In this document: positions 52,110 through 60,800 of the stretch, piece after piece | Layout: every line of letters starts with the position of its first letter | How positions within the stretch are numbered: position 1 is the stretch's first letter | Source of the DNA: Rhodothermales bacterium | GTDB lineage: Bacteria; Bacteroidota; Rhodothermia; Rhodothermales; VXPQ01 | DNA length: 64,000 bases | Reading direction: 5' to 3' | Assembly: GCA_951812345.1 (NCBI GenBank) | Contig: OX638295.1 | Span: 1,188,759-1,252,758, forward strand | The notes under the pieces: model-generated | Seen by the model: only the letters and a program-made list of their open reading frames with translations | Told to the model about the DNA's origin: nothing | Database searches by the model: none | Made by a program: the position numbers and the translations under genes

Positions 52110-52137
52110 CGGAAGGCCACGACCATCTTTTTCTTTC

Positions 52138-53100
52138 ATGTCGATGTCGTCCATCCATAACCGGGAAACCGTCGGCGGGCGTATGCAAGCCTTCGTACAA
52201 GAGCTTCAGCGTACGATCCGCAGCGCGATCGAGGAGATGGACGGGCAAGCCGTTTTCCAGGAAGATGCGTGGGTGCGGTCTGGCGGTGGCGGCGGTCTGT
52301 CGGCGGTGCTTGCAGAGGGCGCCGTGTTCGAAAAGGCAGGCGTCAACACATCCGTTGTGTATGGAGAACTCCCCGAACAGGTGCTTGCAGATCTGTTGGG
52401 GAATGTATCGGGGGCGGATACGCGCTCTTTTTTTGCTACGGGTATTTCTCTGGTTTTCCATCCGAGGAATCCTCATGTGCCGTCGGTCCACGCCAATTTC
52501 CGGTATTTCGCGCTGGGCGATGATCTTGCCCATCCGGTGAATCAATGGTTCGGCGGAGGCGCCGACCTGACGCCGTACTATCCTGTCCTAAAGGATATAC
52601 AGCATTTCCACCGGACCTGGAAAGATGTATGCGATGCGCACGATGCGGCTGATTACGAGGCGTTCAAAAAACGGTGCGATACGTATTTCTATTTGCCGCA
52701 CAGGGGAGAGGCGCGTGGCGTCGGCGGCATTTTCTTTGACGGCTTGCGGGAGGCGCCGGAGGGAACATTCGCTTTTGTGCAGGAAGCCGGCAAGGCCTTT
52801 CTTCATGCATACGCCCCTATTGTGGCGCGTCGCCGCCACGAACCCTATGGCGAACGTGAACAGGCATTTCAGGCGCTTCGGCGTGCACGGTATGTTGAAT
52901 TCAATCTGCTCTACGATCGCGGCACGAAATTCGGTATAGATACGGGCGGGCGGACGGAAAGTATTCTGATGAGTTTGCCGCCAGTGGCCCGGTGGGAGTA
53001 CGACTGGACCCCCGATCCCGGTACGCCCGAGGCTCGCCTTCAGTGGTTTTTGCAGCCTAGAGACTGGCTTTCCCTGCCGTCCGGAAGCGATGCGCCGTGA
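52138..53100 (+). CDS. hemF: Oxygen-dependent coproporphyrinogen III oxidase HemF
   Basis: Aerobic oxidative decarboxylase of the heme pathway, about 320 residues from the ATG at 52138. Family motifs: WVRSGGGGGLSAVLAEGAVFEKAGVN, NPHVPSVHANFRYF, WFGGGADLTPYY, ARGVGGIFFDGL and EFNLLYDRGTKFG. A longer frame from 52045 overlaps the rluA-like gene and has no family match. It is 28 bp after the pseudouridine synthase stop, so part of the hemE transcription unit. Confidence 0.95.
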   Translation: MSMSSIHNRETVGGRMQAFVQELQRTIRSAIEEMDGQAVFQEDAWVRSGGGGGLSAVLAEGAVFEKAGVNTSVVYGELPEQVLADLLGNVSGADTRSFFATGISLVFHPRNPHVPSVHANFRYFALGDDLAHPVNQWFGGGADLTPYYPVLKDIQHFHRTWKDVCDAHDAADYEAFKKRCDTYFYLPHRGEARGVGGIFFDGLREAPEGTFAFVQEAGKAFLHAYAPIVARRRHEPYGEREQAFQALRRARYVEFNLLYDRGTKFGIDTGGRTESILMSLPPVARWEYDWTPDPGTPEARLQWFLQPRDWLSLPSGSDAP

Positions 53101-53205
53101 AGTGCGTCTGTCGGAGTTAGTGGAAACTTCAACGTCCGGGCGAAACCGCAGGGGTATTTTATCCGATATAATTGGAGCCCCTATGTCCGTACCGTACTTT
53201 TTTCC

Positions 53206-54516
53206 ATGACGCCCCGAGAATTCCTGAAAGGATATTCCTACGACCGCCGTCTCGTGACGGGTGCGTTCTTTTCTTCCGATCCGATCAGAATCGAGCGGGG
53301 CGATACGGTGGGCGTCGTACTCTTTAATCTGGGTGGCCCGGAAAAAAGCGAGGATATTGCCCCATTTTTGTACAACCTTTTCATGGATCCTGCCATTATC
53401 GACATCCCTGTCGGCGGGCGGCTGCGGCACTGGCTGTGCCGGCTCATTTCCAGGCGGCGTTCGAAAATTGTAGGCAAGGATTACGATGCGATCGGAGGAG
53501 GATCCCCTATCAACCGTCTGACCCGCGAGCAGGCACGGGCACTCGAGGAACGCCTCATGAGGGATTACGGCCGGGCTGAAGGCGTCGTGTTCAGGACCTA
53601 CCCGGCCATGCGTTACTGGCATCCCCTAAGCGAGGAAGCCGCTGCGAAGATGCAACGCGAGGGGGTTACCAAAGTAGTGCTGCTGCCGCTGTACCCGCAG
53701 TACTCCAAGACGACTACGGGCGCCTCGCTTGTTTACTGGCATGCGCTTAAGCAAGCGGGGGAAATACCGGATTGGGGTACCACCTCGGTATTCGAATACG
53801 CAGCGCACCCGGGGTACATACAGGCTGTCTCCGAACGGATAGACGAGACGCTGCAGCGTTTTCACCGATCCGCACGTACGGGTACCCATTTGCTTTTTAG
53901 TGCGCATGGTACGCCGTTGCGGGAAATGAAGGAACGGCGGGACCCCTATTGCTGCCTGATCCATTCGACCGTGGATCGAGTCATGGCTCACCGCAAATAC
54001 GACTATCCCTACCATGTTTCCTTCCAGAGCAAGGTGGGTCCTATGGAATGGCTGACGCCCAGCACGATCAACAAAGTCGAGGAGCTCGGAACCGAAGGCG
54101 TCGCTTCGCTGGTCGTCGTGCCGATTGCTTTTGTGACCGACCATATAGAAACGGCCTTTGAACTGGATGTGGATCTGCGCGAACGGGCCGAAAATGCCGG
54201 TATCCATCAGTTCGAGGTGATGTCGGGTTTGAACTGCCATCCGCTTTTTGTAGAGGCGCTTGCGGAAGCCGTGGTTTCGCAACTCACCTTTCCGGAAGCT
54301 TCGAAGGAGCCACCTTCTACCGACGCTCCCGATTTGCTTTCAGGGGTTGGCGATGTTTCGCGGAAAGCCCATGCGTTATGTCCTCTACAGGCGCCTTCTC
54401 GACCGTCGGAACGGCGTACACGGTGCGGGAAATGTGAATTGATCACCGAAGCGCGGGGGTGGGCGGCGCCCGCGTCTGCTGCGCCGACGCCTTTGGCTTC
54501 GGAAACGCCTACGTAA
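53206..54516 (+). CDS. hemH: Ferrochelatase HemH with C-terminal extension
   Basis: Inserts iron into protoporphyrin IX. 436 residues; the core (about 30-365) has GVVLFNLGGPE, YDAIGGGSPINRLT, VVLLPLYPQYSKTTTG, the catalytic His in LLFSAHGTP, and PIAFVTDHIETAFELD. The last ~70 residues are a Pro/Ser/Ala-rich tail with cysteines in HALCPLQ and RCGKC. Some bacterial ferrochelatases carry a [2Fe-2S] cluster bound by C-terminal cysteines, but only three tail cysteines are seen here, so this is uncertain. It follows hemF by 105 bp with no other gene between. Confidence 0.93.
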   Translation: MTPREFLKGYSYDRRLVTGAFFSSDPIRIERGDTVGVVLFNLGGPEKSEDIAPFLYNLFMDPAIIDIPVGGRLRHWLCRLISRRRSKIVGKDYDAIGGGSPINRLTREQARALEERLMRDYGRAEGVVFRTYPAMRYWHPLSEEAAAKMQREGVTKVVLLPLYPQYSKTTTGASLVYWHALKQAGEIPDWGTTSVFEYAAHPGYIQAVSERIDETLQRFHRSARTGTHLLFSAHGTPLREMKERRDPYCCLIHSTVDRVMAHRKYDYPYHVSFQSKVGPMEWLTPSTINKVEELGTEGVASLVVVPIAFVTDHIETAFELDVDLRERAENAGIHQFEVMSGLNCHPLFVEALAEAVVSQLTFPEASKEPPSTDAPDLLSGVGDVSRKAHALCPLQAPSRPSERRTRCGKCELITEARGWAAPASAAPTPLASETPT

Positions 54517-54535
54517 GCAAGGTGTTTTCCTGTCC

Positions 54536-54561
54536 ATTGCGGACTTAATCAGCGTATCCTA
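54536..54561. repeat. Right-end fragment of TIR repeat between hemH and hemL
   Basis: ATTGCGGACTTAATCAGCGTATCCTA matches the right end of the full element with one change (GCG for GAG). It lies 12 bp before the ATG of hemL, so it supplies the ribosome-binding region of that gene. Confidence 0.6.
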
Positions 54562-54572
54562 AGCAGGTTCCG

Positions 54573-55862
54573 ATGTTCGAGACCAGTGCGGCCTTATACG
54601 AAAGGGCGCGGAGCGTTATTCCGGGCGGCGTAAATTCTCCGGTCCGGGCTTTTGGGGCCGTCGGTGGGACTCCTGTCTTTTTGCGAAGCGCCTCGGGGGC
54701 CTGGGTCGAAGATGAGGACGGACGCCGCTATATCGATTATGTGGGATCATGGGGCCCGATGCTTTTCGGTCATGCGGAGCCGACGATTGTGGAGGCCGTG
54801 GCGGAAGCAGCGAAATCATCCACGTCCTTCGGTGCTCCCACTCGCCTCGAGGCCGAGATGGGCGAGATCGTTTCGGAGATCGTGCCTTCGATAGAGATGG
54901 TCCGCATGGTGAATTCCGGCACCGAGGCGACCATGAGCGCGGTGCGCCTTGCACGCGGGTTTACCGGACGCGACAAAATCGTCAAGTTCGAGGGAAATTA
55001 TCATGGCCATGCCGATTTCTTTCTTGCGGCGGCAGGTAGCGGCGCTACCACGTTCGGGTACCCCGATTCGCCTGGGGTACCGTTTCCGGCGATCCGGGAT
55101 ACGCTGCTGGCGCGGTACAATGATCTCCAAAGCGTAGTCCGGCTTGTCGAAGCGCACGGGGATAACATTGCCTGTGTAATCGTGGAACCCGTAGCCGGGA
55201 ACATGGGCTGCGTCCCGCCCGGGCCGGGTTTTCTCGAAGGGCTTCGGGATATATGTACAGACCGGGGCATACTGCTTGTTTTCGATGAGGTGATGACCGG
55301 ATTCCGGGTGGCGCGGGGAGGCGCCCAGGAGCGCTATGGGGTGGTTCCCGATTTGACCACGCTTGGGAAAATACTGGGCGGCGGCATCCCTGCGGGCGCC
55401 TACGGCGGCCGGCGCGACATTATGGAGCATCTTGCCCCGTCCGGTCCCGTATACCAGGCGGGTACGCTTTCCGGCAACCCCCTTGCTATGGCGGCGGGCC
55501 GGGCGGCGTTGATGCGCATCCTGAATGATCGGACCCTCTATGACCGACTTGAAGCGTCGGGCCGTAAACTGGAAGAAGGAACTCGAAAAAACCTCCACGA
55601 TCTGGGCCTTGACTATTGCTGCACGCGGGTAGGTTCCATGGGGTCGCTTTTCTTTACAAATCGTCGCGTGACTGAGTATGCAGGGGCCCGGTCCTGCGAT
55701 ACAAAGCGCTATGCGCGTTATTTTCACGCGATGTTGAGACGGGGAATTTATCTTGCCCCTTCGCAGTTTGAAGCGTTTTTCGTATCGTCGGCGCACGGCA
55801 ACGACGAAATCGAGCAAACGCTTGCATTGCAGCGTGAAGCGCTTACAGAAATTCATGCATAA
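54573..55862 (+). CDS. hemL: Glutamate-1-semialdehyde 2,1-aminomutase HemL
   Basis: PLP enzyme that makes 5-aminolevulinate from glutamate-1-semialdehyde in the C5 heme route. 429 residues. N-terminal VIPGGVNSPVRAFGAVGG, the cofactor region NSGTEATMSAVRLARG, and the Schiff-base lysine near residue 266 in TLGKILGGGIPAGAYGG. It follows hemH by 56 bp, with a repeat end just before the start codon. With hemE, hemF and hemH it covers the first and the last steps of heme synthesis; hemA, hemB, hemC and hemD are not in this window. Confidence 0.95.
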   Translation: MFETSAALYERARSVIPGGVNSPVRAFGAVGGTPVFLRSASGAWVEDEDGRRYIDYVGSWGPMLFGHAEPTIVEAVAEAAKSSTSFGAPTRLEAEMGEIVSEIVPSIEMVRMVNSGTEATMSAVRLARGFTGRDKIVKFEGNYHGHADFFLAAAGSGATTFGYPDSPGVPFPAIRDTLLARYNDLQSVVRLVEAHGDNIACVIVEPVAGNMGCVPPGPGFLEGLRDICTDRGILLVFDEVMTGFRVARGGAQERYGVVPDLTTLGKILGGGIPAGAYGGRRDIMEHLAPSGPVYQAGTLSGNPLAMAAGRAALMRILNDRTLYDRLEASGRKLEEGTRKNLHDLGLDYCCTRVGSMGSLFFTNRRVTEYAGARSCDTKRYARYFHAMLRRGIYLAPSQFEAFFVSSAHGNDEIEQTLALQREALTEIHA

Positions 55863-55877
55863 TCATTCAGCGAGACT

Positions 55878-57800
55878 ATGCGACAGGAAATCGGTGCTTC
55901 CCGAAAAGCGCTTTCCCGTTCGGGTATAAATCCCGAACGTGTCCCCGTCGAAATTTTCGACAACTCTGTGTTGCTGGCCCGCAAGGCTGCCGTGCGTATT
56001 GCCGGATTGATCAGGGAGCACCAGGCTGCCGGTAAAAAGTTTGTGCTCGGCCTTCCCAGCGGCTCCACGCCCATCGACGTATATCAGGAATTGATCCGGA
56101 TGCACCGTGAGGAAGACCTGGATTTTTCCGGAGTGGTTACCTTCAGCCTCGATGAATACTATCCCATTGCGCCGGACAGTGTTCAGAGTTATTACCGGTT
56201 CATGCGGGAAAACTTTTTTGACCATGTGAATATTCCCGACGAGCACATCCATGCCCCGGATGGGGCGCTTCCCGAAGAGCATGTTGCCGCATTTTGCCAA
56301 CGGTACGAACAGGCTGTCGAAGAAGCGGGCGGCTTTGACCTGCTTCTTCTTGGCATTGGCCGCAGCGGGCACATCGGATTCAACGAGCCGGGTTCCGGCC
56401 CCGAGACAGTTACCCGTCTTATCGTTATTGACGAAATTACCCGAAAGGATGCCGCCTCCGATTTTTTCGGGGAGGAGAACGTTCCACGGCAAGGCATTAC
56501 CATAGGCGTCCGCTCGTTATTGGCCGCCCGGGAAATCATTCTACTCGCGACAGGCGAGCATAAGGGCCCCATTGTTCGGCGTGCCCTGGAGGAGGAGCCG
56601 AACCTGCAGGTTACCGCCAGTTATTTGCAGGAGCATCCGAACGCCGTCTTTTATCTGGACCGCGCCGCCGCCGGTGCGCTTGTCCGCGAAAAAACCCCCT
56701 GGCTGGCCGGCTCCGTCCATTGGGACCAGGCCATGGCGAAGCGGGCGGTTATATGGTTAAGCGAGAAACTGGAGAAAGCTATTCTTACGCTTGACGAATC
56801 GGACTTCTACCGGCATAATCTGCACGATCTGGTCTATGCGTACGGCAATATCGACAATCTGTGCCGTACGGTCTTCGAGGATCTCCGCAAACGCATCACC
56901 TATCCGGACGACCTCATATCGGGTCAGTCGGTGATCGTGTTCAGCCCCCATCCCGATGACGATGTAATTTCCATGGGGGGCATGCTTGACAAACTTGTGG
57001 CCAACGGCAACGATGTGCTTGTGGCGTACATGACCAATGGTTCCGTGGCTGTTTTTGACGCGGACGTGCGGCGTCATCTGCAGTTTCTCGAGTTCAGTCG
57101 GGATACGTTGGGCCTGGATGATGGGGTCTGCCCGGATTTCGAGAAACGATGCGACGAAATGCTCCGATTTCTGGAAGGCAAGGCCCCTGGCGAGATGGAT
57201 ACAGAGGAGGTGCGCGCCATCAAGGCGAATATTCGCTATGCCGAAGCCATTGAGGCAATCGAGGTGATGGGGCTCGGCAAAGAAAATGCGCGGTTCCTCG
57301 ATATGCCCTTTTACAAGACCGGCCGGGTGCGCAAGGATCCTATCGGGCCGGCGGACGAGCAGGTCGTACTGGACTTACTTGAGGAAATCCGTCCGGATCA
57401 TGTATTTGTGGCGGGAGACCTCTCGGATCCGCACGGGACACATCGCATGTGCTATGAAGCGATTGGCGAGGCATTCCGGGCATATACGGCCCGGCATGAG
57501 ACCGATGCCGGTTTTCGCAGGCCGCTCATCTGGTTATACCGTGGCGCTTGGCAGGAGTGGGATATCCACATGGCAGATGTTTTTCTACCTCTCTCCAAAG
57601 CCGATCTGGATCGCAAAGTCGAAGCCATTTACAAGCACGAGAGCCAGAAAGACCGTGCGATGTTTCCAGGCGCATACGATGAGCGTGAATTCTGGCAGCG
57701 TGCCCGGGACCGGAATACGAATACGGCCCGCGCATTGAATAAACTTGGCCTGCCTGAATTTTACGCCGCCGAGGCGTATGTGACCACGTCCAGCCTGTAG
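55878..57800 (+). CDS. nagB: Glucosamine-6-phosphate deaminase fused to a PIG-L deacetylase domain
   Basis: 640 residues. Residues about 25-270 form a NagB domain with LGLPSGSTPID, the catalytic FSLDEYYPI and GIGRSGHIGFNEPGSG, and AREIILLATGEHKG. Residues about 350-580 form a PIG-L/LmbE domain with the metal motif FSPHPDDDVISMGG and later DPHGTHR. Such fusions are common in Bacteroidota; the second domain could remove the acetyl group before deamination, though its activity is not proven from sequence. The stop TAG is formed by the flanking TA plus the first base of a repeat end. Confidence 0.9.
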   Translation: MRQEIGASRKALSRSGINPERVPVEIFDNSVLLARKAAVRIAGLIREHQAAGKKFVLGLPSGSTPIDVYQELIRMHREEDLDFSGVVTFSLDEYYPIAPDSVQSYYRFMRENFFDHVNIPDEHIHAPDGALPEEHVAAFCQRYEQAVEEAGGFDLLLLGIGRSGHIGFNEPGSGPETVTRLIVIDEITRKDAASDFFGEENVPRQGITIGVRSLLAAREIILLATGEHKGPIVRRALEEEPNLQVTASYLQEHPNAVFYLDRAAAGALVREKTPWLAGSVHWDQAMAKRAVIWLSEKLEKAILTLDESDFYRHNLHDLVYAYGNIDNLCRTVFEDLRKRITYPDDLISGQSVIVFSPHPDDDVISMGGMLDKLVANGNDVLVAYMTNGSVAVFDADVRRHLQFLEFSRDTLGLDDGVCPDFEKRCDEMLRFLEGKAPGEMDTEEVRAIKANIRYAEAIEAIEVMGLGKENARFLDMPFYKTGRVRKDPIGPADEQVVLDLLEEIRPDHVFVAGDLSDPHGTHRMCYEAIGEAFRAYTARHETDAGFRRPLIWLYRGAWQEWDIHMADVFLPLSKADLDRKVEAIYKHESQKDRAMFPGAYDEREFWQRARDRNTNTARALNKLGLPEFYAAEAYVTTSSL

Positions 57801-57863
57801 GACATTCTGATCGAAACCACCCCTCTCGGCCTCTGAACTTCGCGAACTTAATCAGAGAATCCT
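57800..57863. repeat. Short TIR repeat overlapping the nagB stop
   Basis: GGACATTCTGATCGAAACC at the left and GAACTTAATCAGAGAATCC at the right, flanked by TA on both sides (57798-57799 and 57864-57865). About 64 bp: both ends plus a few interior bases. It forms a hairpin between two convergent genes and may serve as terminator. Confidence 0.7.
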
Positions 57864-57889
57864 ATTAGAGGAGCGGCCTGCTGCGCGCG

Positions 57890-60800
57890 TCATTCGCCGT
57901 CGGCGGTCTCGACCGCGATGTCTTCGGGCGCTTCGTTGTCATCTTGTATGGCGCCTCCCTGTCCGAAGAGGCGGCTGAACAGGCGTCTCCAGGTAGAGAA
58001 CCCTGTTTTGTACGAAAGGCCTGCCCCGGTCGTATTGGTGTCGTTCACCGATTCCGTACTGAGCAGAATGCCGTCTTCCCGGCGGTAGAACACATCCATG
58101 GATACGTGCGGGCCCAGACGCACTTCCACAACCACTTCGCCGAGTCCGTTTTGCTGCTGTCCCGTTGCGTCGTTGTGATAGATGCCATGTCCCCGGATAA
58201 TGAGGCGCTCGTCGAGCAACTGCAGAGCCACGGCAACGGCGACACCGAGATCCTGGGCATTTTCTCCATGCACATTGACATTGAATTCTACGCCCGGCAA
58301 TGCATCGTTGATATACCGGTTGAGCTGGCCGGTGACCAGTTGAGAGAGGCTATGGAATATGAGGATGCCGCTGCTGCTGCCTTGCGTCAGAGGCTGTTGC
58401 TCGGCAAGCAGGAACGAGTTCGTAAGCAGCACGCTGGTGGCGTACTGGGCAGCTCGTTCGGGCTGATTGAGGAGAGCTTCCAGCCCTTCATAGCCGATAT
58501 AGCCACGTTTTTCCCGGTCCACGGAGAGTCTCAGATCGACGATGGGTGTTGCAACGCGCCCATTAACGCCCAACTCTATGACGAGGGGGATAAGTTGGCG
58601 CTGTTGTGTGCCGAGGCCAAGGCCTTCCAGGGAAGCTCGAGTCCGGTAAGAGGCCGCGATGACCATCCTGGCATTTAGCGGATCGCCGTCCCAGGATATC
58701 GTACCGCTGTCGATAAGAAATCTTCGGGAGAACACCTCGGTTGCCGTAAACAGATAGTCTCCGGAAGTGATTGTGAAGTCTCCGAATGTGAAGAATTCGC
58801 CTTCGCTTCGTCCAAGTTGAACCCGTCCGTTTCCCCGGGCATTGATGACGTCGCCAAGAAGCGGATCAATCACAAGATGCACGGTGGTGCCTTCCGGACT
58901 CAGAATATTGACGTCAATGTCGAGACCGTCCACGAATGGCCGTTCGCCGGCCGGGCGTTCCGTCAGGAGGTTGCGCCGCCGGGTAATCCGGGCGGAATCG
59001 GATGGCGTATGCCCGGTCGAGTCCGCGAATACGATGAATCCGGTATCTGTATTTTCGTCTGTTTCAGCGACCGGGATGTATATCTCGCTGCCCGCAGTGG
59101 TTCTCAATTCGCTCGATTCCAGGAGCGCATTGGAAATAGGCCCTCTAAGCATTACGTCGCCAGAAGCCCAGATGCGCCCGTAGAAGGGCAATTCTCTCGA
59201 ATTGCGCACATTCATCACATTGAGTCTGTCGAGTGCACCCTCGAGACTGAAAGAGAAAAAGCGATAGTCGTTGAATAAGATGGATCCTCCCACGACAGCC
59301 GTTCCGTTTCGGGTATCGGACAGGCGCAGGTTTGCAAGGTGAATGCCCTGTCTATCGACGACGAGAGGACCAGTTGCCTCGTATGCGAGCTGGAATTCGG
59401 GAATGTGAAATCGTACGCCGCGCAAAGCGAGGTCGGCATTGAAGGCAGGTTTTGAGAAATTTCCACCGATGTGTCCGCTTCCGTCGACATATCCCGTTAC
59501 ATCGGCAATGGCCTCGCTGAACAGGTGTTCAAAGAAGAACGCATCTGCTCGTTGGATACGCAGGTTCAGGTCCAGAGCCCCGGGATCCCGCGTTTCGGAA
59601 GCGTTCTGTGGCCCAGGGAGTCGGAAAGTGCCGTTCAGGGTTAGATCGTTACGATCCGGCAACGGGTCTGCATCGCCGGCTGTTGAAGGGATGAGGCGAG
59701 CTTGCAAGGCTACGTCCGGAGAACCGGGAATATAGCGGCTATCGAGCGCAAGATACCCCAACGGGCGATTTCTGAATGTCAGGGAGTCCACGAAAACGTG
59801 CCCGGTGAGTTCGGGTCGCCGCCCCCATCCCGTAAAAGCCAGTTTTCCTCCAAGTTGTCCATCGATTCTATTGCGTAGACTTATCAGGTTGCCCGCGTGC
59901 TGCATGCGAATGTCTTCTGCACGGATGAGTAGCGTGTCTTGCGGTGCAGGGGAGAGCGTACCGGTAATATGCAGATATCCCTGCGAGCCCGGAACGAGAT
60001 TGTCTTGCCGGGTAATTCGGATATCTGGGATATGAATGGCATCCTTGTAGAAATCGACAATCCGGCTATCGGTGGCTGTCCATATCTGATTTCTGGCGGC
60101 TATCTGAAGGTCTTCGATAAACAGTCGGTTTCGGTCGTTCAGAATATCCATGCGGGCGCGTAGCCGCAATGGCGTCACGGTCCCGGGTGTGTTTGCCTGT
60201 GCTGTGAAATCCAGCGCCCGATTTCGAAAACCGCTTTTCAGCGAGGCCCGTTCGAAATGTCTTCCCTTGACGCTCATATCCGAAATCGTTACCGACAGGG
60301 TGGACCTCAATGTGCGCGCAATAGCGTCTGCATCGTCGCTTTCGGCTGACATATCTCCTGAAACTTCATAGGCCCGTACCTCGCCGGTAGACAGCGAATC
60401 AGCCTCAACACGCATGTCGAGATCAAAGCGGTCGGGCGCCAGCCGGAGACGGCCTTCTGCCCGGAGGTCGGTATGCACGAGGGGCAGGCCAGGAAACAGG
60501 GCAGCAAGGATGTCCGAGCGCAATACCTGTAGCCTTATATCGAGTTGCCTTGCTTGCAGGCCGGTTACCATGCGGCTTCCGGCACGTCGACCTGGGCCCA
60601 CGGGTTCTATTTTTGCGGCCACCGTACGGTACGGTTTTGATGTTTCATGCGCTGCCGATCGGGCGATAGCTTCACCCCAATGGCGTGCGAGTTGGATCAC
60701 CGGTTCCAAGGCGATATCACCCGTGATGTTCAACGCTGCCATGTCTCCATACAGCATAACCTGCGGCCCTTCGGAGCTTCCCGTATTGTCCTGACGGATC

